Source: Roseococcus pinisoli
Lineage (GTDB): Bacteria > Pseudomonadota > Alphaproteobacteria > Acetobacterales > Acetobacteraceae
DNA: 64,000 bases
Assembly (NCBI RefSeq): GCF_018413645.1
Contig: NZ_JAHCDA010000002.1
Coordinates: forward strand, 806,001-870,000
Direction: 5' to 3'
Shown: one piece after another, positions 16,353 to 25,660 of the stretch
How positions within the stretch are numbered: position 1 is the stretch's first letter
How the letters are laid out: every line of letters begins with the position of its first letter
Notes under the pieces: model-generated
What the model saw: the letters and a program-made list of their open reading frames with translations, nothing else
Databases searched by the model: none
What the model was told of the DNA's origin: nothing
Translations under genes and position numbers: made by a program

Positions 16353-17189
16353 TCATGCGAGGTGCGATTCCGGTTCCACGAAGACCATGTGACCGTCTTC
16401 GCGCGCAATGGCGACCAGCGTCATGCCATGACGGCGCGCGCGATCGAGCGCGAGCGAGGTGGGCGCCGAGATGGCAACGAGCGTGCCGGCGCCGAAGGCG
16501 GCCGCCTTTTCCACCATCTCGAAGGACAGCCGGCTGGTGATCACGATAAAGCCCTCGGCCGGATCGGTCCCCGACCGCAGCAGGGCGCCAATCAGCTTGT
16601 CCAGCGCGTTGTGCCGGCCGACATCCTCGCGCAACAGGCGGAGCTCGCCGTCCGACCCGGCCCAGGCCGCGGCATGGACAGCACGCGTCGCGGCATTGAG
16701 CGGCTGCCCGCCCGCGAGCGCCTCCAGCGCCCGATGGATCGCCTCGGGCGCGATCGCCTCCCCCTGGCCGCCCCGGCGCTCGGCCAGCGGCAGGGCCGCC
16801 AGCTCCTCCACACCACAGACACCACAGCCTGTGCGGCCAACGGTGTTGCGCAGCCGGCGATTGGCCAGCAGAGCGTGCAGCCGGTCGGGCACCAGGTCGA
16901 TGGTCACGGTCATCCCATCCGCCCCTTCCTCGACGGAAAGGCCGCGGATATCGACAGGGCTGCGAATGATCCCCTCGGTAAGGCTGAAGCCGATGGCGAA
17001 GTCTTCAAGATCGGCCGGGGTCGTCATCATCACGGCATAGGGCTGGAAGCCATAGACCAGGCCCACCGGCGCCTCGATGGCGACGAGGCGGGCGACCTCC
17101 TGCACCGGGCCGCCCGTCGCCGGCACGCGCCTGGCCGTCACCTCACGGGAGGTGGGGATGGCTTTGGCCTGCCGCCCGATGCTCGCCAA
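16353..17189 (-). CDS. fdhD: Formate dehydrogenase accessory sulfurtransferase FdhD
   Basis: 278 residues. FdhD passes sulfur from a cysteine desulfurase to the molybdenum cofactor of formate dehydrogenase. The two catalytic-loop cysteines are present (Cys122 and Cys125 in GRTGCGVCGVEEL), as are EDFAIGFSLTEGII, the cofactor-binding REDVGRHNALDKLIG, and FEMVEKAAAFG. No formate dehydrogenase structural gene is in the window. Starts a short minus-strand operon with moeA. Confidence 0.92.
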   Translation of the reverse strand: MASIGRQAKAIPTSREVTARRVPATGGPVQEVARLVAIEAPVGLVYGFQPYAVMMTTPADLEDFAIGFSLTEGIIRSPVDIRGLSVEEGADGMTVTIDLVPDRLHALLANRRLRNTVGRTGCGVCGVEELAALPLAERRGGQGEAIAPEAIHRALEALAGGQPLNAATRAVHAAAWAGSDGELRLLREDVGRHNALDKLIGALLRSGTDPAEGFIVITSRLSFEMVEKAAAFGAGTLVAISAPTSLALDRARRHGMTLVAIAREDGHMVFVEPESHLA

Positions 17190-17329
17190 TGCGTGGTTCT
17201 CCTCAATGCTGCGGGCGAGATTGGCATCGCCGGCCGGCGGGAGGAAGCGCGGCGCACGCGGGGCGCCAGCGTCTTCGCGGCGCCGACAGGGCTGTTATCG
17301 TGTGCGCAACAAAAACGAAGGAAGCGCCC

Positions 17330-18319
17330 GTGACCGAAACATCCTTCCCCCAGGCCTCGCGCCGTGGCGTCCTCGCCGCGGGCATGGCCCTCGCCTCCGC
17401 CGGGATTGTGCCCGCCGCCCAAGCCGCGGAATGGCCGTCCCGCCCGGTCCGCGTCATCGTGCCCTGGCCGCCTGGCGGCACGGCCGACAGCGTCGCCCGG
17501 CTGCTCTTCGCCGAGACCTCGCAGCGCACGGGCCAGCAATTCGTCATCGACAACCGCGCCGGCGCCACGGGCATGATCGGCAGCGGCCATGTCGCGACCC
17601 AGCCGGCCGACGGCTACACCGTGCTCTACGGCACCACGCCGCTCTCGACCTCGGTGCTCTTCCCGCAGATCACCTTCGATCCGGCGCGGGATCTGGTGCC
17701 TGTCTTCCAGGCGATCACCGTGCCGCAGCTGCTGCTCATGAACCCCGCGGTCCGCGCCAATTCCGTGGCCGAGGTCATCGCCGACGCCAAGGCCCGGCCG
17801 GGCGCGCAGAACTGGGCCTCGGCGGGCAGCGGCGGCGTGCAGCACCTGGCGCTGGAGCTCTTCTCGCGCCGGGCCGGGATCCAGGTGAACCACATCCCCT
17901 ATCGGGGCGGCGGCCCCGCCACCAACGATCTCGTGGCCGGCCAGGTGCAGTACTATTGGGGCAATGCCGACACCGCGATCGCCTTCGTTCAGGAAGGCCG
18001 GCTGAAGGCGCTCTGCCACACGGGCGCGACGCAGCTGGCCTCGCTGCCGCATCTTCCGCCGCTGTCGGACACGCTGCCGGGCTTCGAGACCTACGAGTGG
18101 AACGGACTCTTCGTGCCGGCCGGCACGCCGCCCGCGATCGTGAGGCGCCTCAACGCGATGATGAACGAAACCCTGGCGACGCCGGCCGTGGCGGAGCGGC
18201 TGCGCGGCCTCGACCTGCAGGCCCGGGCCAATACGCCCGAGCAGTTCGCGGACTTCTTCCGCAGCCAGAGCGCGCGGTGGAACGGCTTCATCCAGGAAGC
18301 CGGCATCCGGCTCGAGTAA
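17330..18319 (+). CDS. Bug-type tripartite tricarboxylate substrate-binding protein
   Basis: 329 residues from GTG at 17330, with GAAGGAAG upstream. A Tat-like signal (SRRGVLAAGMALASAG to AQAAE) precedes the Bug fold: VRVIVPWPPGGTADSVARLL, the ligand-binding loop FVIDNRAGATGMIGS, HIPYRGGGPATNDL. Such proteins bind carboxylates and feed TctAB-type permeases or act as sensors. No TctA/TctB is adjacent, which is usual for the large Bug families of beta- and alphaproteobacteria. Transcribed divergently from fdhD. Confidence 0.86.
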   Translation: MTETSFPQASRRGVLAAGMALASAGIVPAAQAAEWPSRPVRVIVPWPPGGTADSVARLLFAETSQRTGQQFVIDNRAGATGMIGSGHVATQPADGYTVLYGTTPLSTSVLFPQITFDPARDLVPVFQAITVPQLLLMNPAVRANSVAEVIADAKARPGAQNWASAGSGGVQHLALELFSRRAGIQVNHIPYRGGGPATNDLVAGQVQYYWGNADTAIAFVQEGRLKALCHTGATQLASLPHLPPLSDTLPGFETYEWNGLFVPAGTPPAIVRRLNAMMNETLATPAVAERLRGLDLQARANTPEQFADFFRSQSARWNGFIQEAGIRLE

Positions 18320-18324
18320 GACGC

Positions 18325-18353
18325 CGCGCCGGCGGTGTTCCGCCGCCGGCGCG
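18325..18353. terminator. Symmetrical hairpin between convergent genes
   Basis: A perfect 11-base GC-only stem (CGCGCCGGCGG and its complement) with a 7-base loop fills the gap between the Bug gene and the monooxygenase gene. It likely acts on both strands although no T tract follows. Confidence 0.6.
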
Positions 18354-18356
18354 GGC

Positions 18357-19991
18357 TCAGCCTATCTCCACACCCGCATATCCCCGCTCGGCGATGCCGT
18401 TCGCCCAGGCGCGATAGTTCGGGGCGCTGCCGGTGTAGCGCGCGATGCGCCGCGTCTGCCGGCCGGCCACGTTGTGGTTCACGCCCGTCATCCAGGAATC
18501 GACCTCCATGCTCAGCAGGCCCTGGGCGATCTCCATGACGTGATCCATCCACTGCGCCACGGCCTCGGGCTGCGCCTCGAAGCGCGTGGCGCCGCGCTCG
18601 CCGAGATGGCGCAGGAAATCGGTCACCCATTCCACGTTGAATTCGATGGTGCGCGGGATATTGCCGAGCGCGTTGTGCGGGCCGACCAGCATCAGCATGT
18701 TCGGAAATTCGTCGACCAGCATGCCCACGAGCGAGGTGGCGCCGTCCTGCCACTTGTCCTTCAGGGCCACGCCGTTCGCGCCGCGGAAATCGATCCGGTC
18801 GAAAGCACCGCGCAGCGCGTCGAAGCCAGTGGCGTAGACGATGATGTCGAACTCGTATTCGGCGTCGCTGGTCCGGATGCCGGTCGGCGTGATGCGCTCG
18901 ATGGGCGTCGCCTTGCTGTCGACCAGCTTCACGTTCGGCTGGTTGTAGCACTCGTAGTAGAAGGTCTCGAGCGGCACGCGGCGGGTGCCGAAGCCATGGT
19001 TTTTCGGGATCAGCTTCTCCGCCACCGCCGGATCCTTCACGCGCTGGCGGATCTTGTCGGCGATGAAGCGCGAGATCTCCTCATTCGCGGCGCGGTTGGT
19101 CAGGATGTCCTGGTAGTTGCCGACCCAGATGCCGAAGCCGCGCTCGGCATAGAGCTTCTCCCAGAAGGCGCGCCGCTCCTCCGCCGTGGCATCGAAGGTG
19201 TCCTGGGGATGCGCCGTATGGAGGAAGCAGGCCCATGTTTCCCGGCAGCGCTGGAAAATCTCGTCGTAGCGGGTGCGGATCTCCGCCATCTCCTCGGGCG
19301 AGATCTTCCCGTTATGCAGCGGCGCGCACCAGTTTGGCGTGCGCTGGAAGACGGTCAGCTGCGCGGCCGTCTTGGCCACCTCCTGGATCGTCTGCACACC
19401 CGAGGCCCCGGTGCCGATGACCGCGACGCGCTTGCCCGCGAAATCCACCTTCTCCTTCGGCCAGAGGCCGGTGTGGAAGGAAGGCCCCTTGAAATCATCC
19501 ATGCCCGGGAAGCTCGGCATGGTGGGCGTGGAAAGCGCGCCGATGGCGGTGATGAGGAAGCGCGCGCGGTGCCGGCCGCCATCCTCCAGCTCGATGTTCC
19601 AGCATCCAGCGGCCTCGTCCCAATGCGCCGCCTTCACGCGGGCCGAGAATTGGATGTCGCGGCGGAGATCGTATTTGTCGGCGACGAGGTTGAGATAGCG
19701 CTCGGTCTCGGGCTGGGGGGCGAAATGCTCGGTCCAGCTCCATTCGCTGAGCAGGTCGCTGTCGAAGGAATAGCCGTAGGAATAGCTTTCGGAATCGAAG
19801 CGGCAGCCGGGATAGCGATTCCAGTACCAGGTGCCGCCAACGCCGGAGCCGGCTTCGAGAACGCGGGCCCGGAGACCGAGCTCCCGCAGGCGGATGAGCT
19901 GGTAGAGGCCGGACATGCCCGCGCCGATGACGATGACGTCGAGGGTATCGGCCCGGGTGGTCAGTTCTGCTGTGGGCGCTGGGGCTGGCAT
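18357..19991 (-). CDS. Flavin-containing (Baeyer-Villiger type) monooxygenase
   Basis: 544 residues. The first Rossmann motif (VIGAGMSGL, residues 21-29) binds FAD and the second (VIGTGASGVQ) binds NADPH. Between them lies FKGPSFHTGLWP (167-178), an exact match to the Baeyer-Villiger fingerprint FxGxxxHxxxWP. GGTWYWNRYPGCRFDSES is typical of cyclohexanone/phenylacetone-type enzymes. Such enzymes insert oxygen into ketones to give esters or lactones; the substrate is not predictable here. The gene lies 112 bases from the distal end of the CRISPR array and points away from it. Confidence 0.88.
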   Translation of the reverse strand: MPAPAPTAELTTRADTLDVIVIGAGMSGLYQLIRLRELGLRARVLEAGSGVGGTWYWNRYPGCRFDSESYSYGYSFDSDLLSEWSWTEHFAPQPETERYLNLVADKYDLRRDIQFSARVKAAHWDEAAGCWNIELEDGGRHRARFLITAIGALSTPTMPSFPGMDDFKGPSFHTGLWPKEKVDFAGKRVAVIGTGASGVQTIQEVAKTAAQLTVFQRTPNWCAPLHNGKISPEEMAEIRTRYDEIFQRCRETWACFLHTAHPQDTFDATAEERRAFWEKLYAERGFGIWVGNYQDILTNRAANEEISRFIADKIRQRVKDPAVAEKLIPKNHGFGTRRVPLETFYYECYNQPNVKLVDSKATPIERITPTGIRTSDAEYEFDIIVYATGFDALRGAFDRIDFRGANGVALKDKWQDGATSLVGMLVDEFPNMLMLVGPHNALGNIPRTIEFNVEWVTDFLRHLGERGATRFEAQPEAVAQWMDHVMEIAQGLLSMEVDSWMTGVNHNVAGRQTRRIARYTGSAPNYRAWANGIAERGYAGVEIG

Positions 19992-20103
19992 GCCGGCGGT
20001 GCTCCTCTTCTTGGACTGTCGTTGGGCTGATTCTGATCGTCCTTGGCCGTTTGGGCAAATGGGTTCGGTGCGGATGGGGTGTAGGGCGGCTGTCGCTGAT
20101 CGC

Positions 20104-22532
20104 GTTTCGGTTCACGCCCCCGTGAGGGAGCGACTCGTGCGCGAGAGCGTGTTCGGCGAGCCGGCCGTGTTTCGATCCACGCCCCCGTGAGGGAGCGACG
20201 GTCAAGAAGGTTCTGGTGGGTGCGGGCCACGTGTTTCGATCCACGCCCCCGTGAGGGAGCGACGTTCAACCCTGAGACGGGTGCCATCGAATGATCGTTT
20301 CGATCCACGCCCCCGTGAGGGAGCGACAGACGATCCGCGTCTTCTTCGCCGACATGCTCTGGTTTCGATCCACGCCCCCGTGAGGGAGCGACCCGTAGGG
20401 CGCCTGGCTGCCGTCGGACGACGCGGGTTTCGATCCACGCCCCCGTGAGGGAGCGACCGTTGAGATTGCGTTCACGGCTGAACTCCGTCCGTTTCGATCC
20501 ACGCCCCCGTGAGGGAGCGACAGGAGCCGCAGACTGCGTCGTCAGGTAGATCACGTTTCGATCCACGCCCCCGTGAGGGAGCGACTCCCTGAAGGAACTC
20601 CACATGTCCGCAATTGCGAAGTTTCGATCCACGCCCCCGTGAGGGAGCGACGAACGGAAGCCGAGCGCGCGGCGAGCTACGCCCAGTTTCGATCCACGCC
20701 CCCGTGAGGGAGCGACCAGCATCCTCAATGCGTCCGGCAACAGCGTCGAGTTTCGATCCACGCCCCCGTGAGGGAGCGACCGTCCAGGAGATCAGGCGCT
20801 GCGTCTCGGCCTTGTTTCGATCCACGCCCCCGTGAGGGAGCGACCTCCGGGTTTCCAGCGCAATGACTCATAGATGGGCGTTTCGATCCACGCCCCCGTG
20901 AGGGAGCGACTCGTGAATGCCCGGTTATCGGCTTTCAATTTTCTGTTTCGATCCACGCCCCCGTGAGGGAGCGACGTTGCCGGGTTTCTGCGAGTTTTCC
21001 CCGAGGCATCGTTTCGATCCACGCCCCCGTGAGGGAGCGACGAAATCCGGCGCGAGCGGATGGGAGTGGGCGCATGTTTCGATCCACGCCCCCGTGAGGG
21101 AGCGACCATACGCGACGCTCAGGCCGACATCGAGGGCCAGGTTTCGATCCACGCCCCCGTGAGGGAGCGACGCCGATCTATGAGGTCAAGCGGTACCAAT
21201 CCTGGTTTCGATCCACGCCCCCGTGAGGGAGCGACGGGCGAAGCGCCTAGTTCCCCAGCACGAGCGGGGATGTTTCGATCCACGCCCCCGTGAGGGAGCG
21301 ACCGCTTCTGCTGCCAGCCTCGGTGCAGGCTTGCCCGTTTCGATCCACGCCCCCGTGAGGGAGCGACCGCCCCTCTGGCCGGCCTCCCCGTTGAGTGGCC
21401 GTTTCGATCCACGCCCCCGTGAGGGAGCGACGGCTCAGCGCCGCCAGGCGGTGGACAGCCGCTCTGGTTTCGATCCACGCCCCCGTGAGGGAGCGACGAC
21501 GAGCCGTCCGTCCGTCCGTTGGAAGCCGATGTTTCGATCCACGCCCCCGTGAGGGAGCGACCCGCAAGGTCCAAGACCCGATCGCCCAGGCCCTGTTTCG
21601 ATCCACGCCCCCGTGAGGGAGCGACTTGGCTCGCCGGTCCGGACGTGGCGGCCGCCATCGTTTCGATCCACGCCCCCGTGAGGGAGCGACCCTCGCAGTC
21701 CATTTCGTGACGCACGGTGCGCGGTTTCGATCCACGCCCCCGTGAGGGAGCGACGCGCATCACCTACGCCAAGCTCTTCGCCAGGATCGGTTTCGATCCA
21801 CGCCCCCGTGAGGGAGCGACGCGGCGAGCTCACGCCGGTCGAGCGCGAGCAGGCGTTTCGATCCACGCCCCCGTGAGGGAGCGACGGCGTCACGCTCGAC
21901 GGGGACGATCGGGTCCGGGTTTCGATCCACGCCCCCGTGAGGGAGCGACGCGGCCTGGACCTCTGATCCGGCCCATCCCTGCTGTTTCGATCCACGCCCC
22001 CGTGAGGGAGCGACCTGGCGAGACCTTCGCGGGGGACTGCGTGGCCTGTTTCGATCCACGCCCCCGTGAGGGAGCGACACGACACCGCCAACGTCGCGAC
22101 GATCGTGGCCGAGTTTCGATCCACGCCCCCGTGAGGGAGCGACCATAGCCGACCTTCCGCGCCTTCCCGTCGGCCGCGTTTCGATCCACGCCCCCGTGAG
22201 GGAGCGACAGGACCTCTACTACACGACCGTCGCGCAGATCCTGTTTCGATCCACGCCCCCGTGAGGGAGCGACCTGCCGCCTGTTGGCGCTCCGCAGGCC
22301 ACGACGCGTTTCGATCCACGCCCCCGTGAGGGAGCGACGGTAGCGGAGCGGCCCAACCCCGCATCCCCGTAGGTTTCGATCCACGCCCCCGTGAGGGAGC
22401 GACCCGTTCCATCGGCTCATGGAGGTCGGGAGTAACGGTTTCGATCCACGCCCCCGTGAGGGAGCGACGGCGGCGCGCAGCTCCTGACCAACGCCCTGCC
22501 GGTTTCGATCCACGCCCCCGTGAGGGAGCGAC
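20104..22532 (-). CRISPR. Type I-C CRISPR array, 38 repeats and 37 spacers
   Basis: A 31-base repeat (plus strand begins GTTTCGATCC, ends GGGAGCGAC) recurs every 64-67 bases with unique spacers of 33-36 bases. The repeats are essentially identical from 20169 to 22532. The repeat at 20104-20134 differs at two positions in its first eleven bases, marking the trailer end. In minus-strand orientation the repeat contains the CCCTCACGGGGG hairpin and ends GGATCGAAAC, typical of type I-C. Transcription should start from the leader at 22533-22724 next to cas2, so newest spacers are at the high-coordinate end. The long open frames through the array are artefacts of the repeat period. Confidence 0.98.
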
Positions 22533-22724
22533 CCACCCAGTCTCAAGCAAATGCCCCAACAGCACTATCCACCCCCTCAGCGCGAACCCCACCCGCCGCA
22601 GCGTCAGGACAAGCCGCTGCCTCCCTCACCATTCCGCAAGCCCCTGACGAAAAACGCCGGAGCTCTCTCGCGAACCTCCCGCGAAAACCATGCGCGCTTG
22701 CCGTTCGCGCAGCACCGCTCAGAA
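22533..22724 (-). promoter_or_regulatory. CRISPR leader region
   Basis: The 192 bases between the cas2 stop and the leader-proximal repeat contain no gene. They are where the array promoter and the integration-site sequences should lie. It is not strikingly AT-rich compared with leaders of other systems, and no unambiguous promoter was picked out. Confidence 0.6.
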
Positions 22725-23015
22725 TCAGAACAGGAGGGGCCCGTCCAGGTCCAGCGCCGGCTTGGCGCCGACATGTTCCACGCGTCGGCGGCCATCGGCG
22801 CCCAGACGATAGAACCGCAGGCTGTCCGTCGCGGGATCGATCTCGCCGATCAATCGGGCGCGAAGGGTCGTCCATTGTGCGGGCTCCACCTCGCACTCGA
22901 ACACCGAATTCTGCACCCTCTGGCCGAAATCGAGGCAGGCGCGCGCGACCCGCCTCAGCCTGCGCCGGCCCGCCGCGGTTTCCGTGCTCACGTCGTAGGC
23001 GACCAGCATCAGCAT
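22725..23015 (-). CDS. cas2: CRISPR-associated endoribonuclease-fold protein Cas2
   Basis: 96 residues from the ATG at 23015. The ferredoxin-like fold is recognisable: LVAYDVSTETAAGRRRLRRVARAC, then RVQNSVFECEV and the C-terminal strand region. The Asp in the first strand (AYDVS) is present. Cas2 dimers bridge two Cas1 dimers during spacer integration. Last gene of the cas operon, seven bases after cas1 and directly before the leader. Confidence 0.93.
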   Translation of the reverse strand: MLMLVAYDVSTETAAGRRRLRRVARACLDFGQRVQNSVFECEVEPAQWTTLRARLIGEIDPATDSLRFYRLGADGRRRVEHVGAKPALDLDGPLLF

Positions 23016-23022
23016 GCCGCGC

Positions 23023-24063
23023 TCACTTCCAGATGAAGGCGGGGTATCCGTCCAGGTCGCCGCGCAGGTGACGCGCCAGCAGCTGCGCCTGCAGGTGGAC
23101 CACAAGACCCATCGGCGCCGTCTCTCCCAGGAAGGGGTGGCGCAGTTCCTGCCGCTTGCGCTCCTGCCAAGCGGTCAGCACCGTCTTGCGCGCCGCATCC
23201 GTCAGCCGCACGCCGCCCGCTTCCTCGACGATGAAGTCATCCGCGCGGAGCTGGCCTCGATTGAGGAGGCTGAGCGCCAGCCGGTCCGCCAGCACGGGAC
23301 GCAGCTCCTCCATCAGGTCCAGCGCCAGGCCCGCGCGGCCGGGACGGTCGGCATGGAGGAAGCCAACCTGCGGATCCAGCCCATGCGCCTCCAGCGCGGA
23401 GCGGCAGTCGTGCCCCAGCGTGGAGTAGAGGAACGAGAGCAGCGCATTCACGCGATCGAGCGGCGGGCGACGCGATCGGCCGGTGAAGCGCAGCCCCTCC
23501 CCCTCCACACGGATCATGTGGTCGAAAACCGCGAAATAGGTCGCCGCCGCCTCGCCCTCCAGCCCGCGCAGCGTGTCGACCTCGTCCATGGCCAGGGTCC
23601 GGCGGGCGATATGGCCGAGGCGCTGCTCGGCGACGGCCAGGGCGTCGCGCGCGCCCGCCTCCATCGCCTCGCCATGGTCGCGCAGCGCGCGCAACAGGAC
23701 CGTGCGCTGGTTGGCGGCCTTGGCGGCGACGATGCCACGGACGATCGGCACCTGGCGCGCCGGGTCGTCGGCGATGCGATACTGCGCCCGGCGCAGCAGC
23801 ACGTTGCCGCTCCGCGCGCCTTCGACGCGAGCCAGGAAGCGGCCATTGGGATCGAGGAAGGACAGGGCGACGCCGGCCTCCGCGCAGGCGGACAGGAGCG
23901 CCGGCGACGCGCCGGGGCGCGCGAAGCTCATCACGCCGTCGAGCATGTGCAGCGGCGCACGGCCGCGTTCCTCGCCGTCCACCTCGACGACGAGGTTCTC
24001 GCCGTCCTTGCGCAGCCAGGCGCCCTCGCTGGTGACGTAGATGGTGTTTCGCATCCGTCGCAT
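23023..24063 (-). CDS. cas1: CRISPR integrase Cas1 (subtype I-C)
   Basis: 346 residues. Metal-dependent integrase for spacer acquisition. The catalytic triad positions are visible: Glu169 in GLEGEAAATYF, His237 in GFLHADRPGRAGLALDLMEE, and the acidic Asp249/Glu252 just after. ATG at 24063 has GAGGAGG five bases upstream. Ten bases separate it from cas4. All residues expected for activity are present, so adaptation is plausibly functional. Confidence 0.96.
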   Translation of the reverse strand: MRRMRNTIYVTSEGAWLRKDGENLVVEVDGEERGRAPLHMLDGVMSFARPGASPALLSACAEAGVALSFLDPNGRFLARVEGARSGNVLLRRAQYRIADDPARQVPIVRGIVAAKAANQRTVLLRALRDHGEAMEAGARDALAVAEQRLGHIARRTLAMDEVDTLRGLEGEAAATYFAVFDHMIRVEGEGLRFTGRSRRPPLDRVNALLSFLYSTLGHDCRSALEAHGLDPQVGFLHADRPGRAGLALDLMEELRPVLADRLALSLLNRGQLRADDFIVEEAGGVRLTDAARKTVLTAWQERKRQELRHPFLGETAPMGLVVHLQAQLLARHLRGDLDGYPAFIWK

Positions 24064-24073
24064 CGTCGCCTCC

Positions 24074-24715
24074 TCAATCCGCCAGCTGCCCGGCCAGCCA
24101 GCGTGAAATCGACGGCGGCGCCGCGAGCCTGTCGGGCTGGCAGAGGTCCTGCAGGGAGCAGCGACGGCAGCCCGACAGGCGCACCGGCGGCGGCGTGCGG
24201 CCGGCCAGCAGGTTCGCCCGCGCCTCGGTGGCGACGCCCGAGGTCAAGGCGCGCAGCTCTTCATCGAAGGCGACAACGAGGCGCCGGCGCGTGGTGCCGT
24301 AGAAGAGCGCGCCCTCCGGCACCGGCCGGCCGAACATTTCCTCGAGACAGATGGCCTGCGCGCAGAGCTGCACCTCGTCGGCGCGGTGCGGCTTGGGCTT
24401 GCCGCGCTTGTACTCGACCGGGAAGGGCTGCGGCGGGCGCCCGCGGAACTCCACCGCATCCGCCTTGCCTGAGACGCCGAGGGCCAGCGATCGCAGCGCG
24501 AGGCCACGCGCGACACGGATACCGGGCCGGGTCTCGGGCCGTCCGGCATCCACCTTTTCGTGCAGCAGGCGGCCTTCCGCCGTCGCCACATCCTCGGCCC
24601 AGAGCTGCTCCACATGGATCAGCGCGCATTGCCGCGGGCAGAAGAGATGGTGCTGCAGCGCCGAGAGCGGGATCAGCGCGTCCTCGACCTCCGGATCCGG
24701 TGCCGCAGCGGCCAT
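24074..24715 (-). CDS. cas4: CRISPR-associated exonuclease Cas4
   Basis: 213 residues of the RecB-nuclease fold. Iron-sulfur-type cysteines are Cys26, Cys183, Cys186 and Cys192. The nuclease motifs KADAVEF (Asp86) and VEYKRGK (Glu101, Lys103) are intact. In type I-C systems Cas4 works with Cas1-Cas2 to trim prespacers and select those with the right PAM. Located between cas7 and cas1 with gaps of six and ten bases. Confidence 0.95.
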   Translation of the reverse strand: MAAAAPDPEVEDALIPLSALQHHLFCPRQCALIHVEQLWAEDVATAEGRLLHEKVDAGRPETRPGIRVARGLALRSLALGVSGKADAVEFRGRPPQPFPVEYKRGKPKPHRADEVQLCAQAICLEEMFGRPVPEGALFYGTTRRRLVVAFDEELRALTSGVATEARANLLAGRTPPPVRLSGCRRCSLQDLCQPDRLAAPPSISRWLAGQLAD

Positions 24716-24721
24716 CGCGGG

Positions 24722-25660
24722 CTATCTTTCGATCACCTCGATGCCTGCGGGCAGGTTCTCCCGATCCACCGTGATCGCATAGTCGGTGAAGCTGCGCGCG
24801 GCGGGCCAGTTGTCGGTGGCCTCGTCGCCGATCGGCTGACGGCTGCCCTTGTGCTGGCGCCAGGTCTTCACCCGGTCGAAGAGCTCATGGGCATGGGCAT
24901 TTCCCAACGCGCCGGCATGGCGGAACACGACCAGCTTGCGCGTCGCCATCTCGCCCCGCGCGGCGGAGCGATCATGTTCGAACATGTTCGACAGCGCTTC
25001 GAACAGCAGCTCGAGATCGGCCTCCGAAAAGCCGGTGCCCTTGGTGTCGTGCGAGGCGAGCGGCGCATTCACGAAGCCATGCGCGCGGTAGAGGCCGTAG
25101 GGGATGATGTGCTTGCGGCCCATGGTGCGGCCGCCCTTGTCCTCGGCGTCCTTCTCGGTCGTCGCGGCCAGGCGGGTGATGGAGATTTCCAGCGGCATCA
25201 CCGGCTCGACGGAATTGGCGAAGGTGATCTGCACCGGGCCGCGCACCTGCCCCGCATTCACGCCCGTCGTCATGACAGCGCCGAAGGCGCGGATGTCCCA
25301 GAAGTTGGCGCACATCCAGCGCGTCAGCGCGCGGGACTTCGCCTCCTCCTTCGGCAGTTTCTTCATCTCCTCGGCCTTGGAGACCTCGGGCAGCACCGCC
25401 TGCCAGGCCCGCTTATGCTCGAGGTTCAGCGTGGCGCCGTCCCGCATGTAGATCTCGTGGCCCGGCACCTCGCCCTTCGCGAGCGCCACGTAGTTGCGGA
25501 TCTTGCGCTTGATCGCGACGTCGGAGACGAGGCCCCGATTGGTCTCGGGGTCGAGGCGCGGCAGGTTGCCGGCATCCGGATCGCCGTTCGGATTGCCGTT
25601 CGCGACATCGAAATACAGGACGAATTCGTGGCGCTGCGTCAGCGCGCTGGTCTCAGACAT
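24722..25660 (-). CDS. cas7c: Type I-C Cascade backbone protein Cas7 (Csd2)
   Basis: 312 residues. The N-terminal FDVANGNPNGDPDAGNLPR (about 16-34) is the hallmark of Csd2. TTGVNAGQVRGPVQITFANS and KHIIPYGLYRAHGFVN are also family motifs. Several copies form the helical backbone that binds the crRNA spacer. Overlaps the end of cas8c by eight bases. Confidence 0.96.
   Translation of the reverse strand: MSETSALTQRHEFVLYFDVANGNPNGDPDAGNLPRLDPETNRGLVSDVAIKRKIRNYVALAKGEVPGHEIYMRDGATLNLEHKRAWQAVLPEVSKAEEMKKLPKEEAKSRALTRWMCANFWDIRAFGAVMTTGVNAGQVRGPVQITFANSVEPVMPLEISITRLAATTEKDAEDKGGRTMGRKHIIPYGLYRAHGFVNAPLASHDTKGTGFSEADLELLFEALSNMFEHDRSAARGEMATRKLVVFRHAGALGNAHAHELFDRVKTWRQHKGSRQPIGDEATDNWPAARSFTDYAITVDRENLPAGIEVIER

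Noticed and set aside
18474-20030. 518-codon plus-strand frame over the monooxygenase
   Set aside because: Antisense shadow; the minus-strand frame has the complete flavin and Baeyer-Villiger motifs.
20135-22501. Possible self-targeting spacers
   Set aside because: No obvious match to genes in this window was noticed by eye, but a proper alignment was not possible; neither claimed nor excluded.
20104-22592. Long open frames on both strands through the repeat array, with recurring peptide motifs such as GVDRN and RPREGAT
   Set aside because: They are translations of the CRISPR repeat and spacers; the period and unique spacers show it is an array, not a repeat protein.
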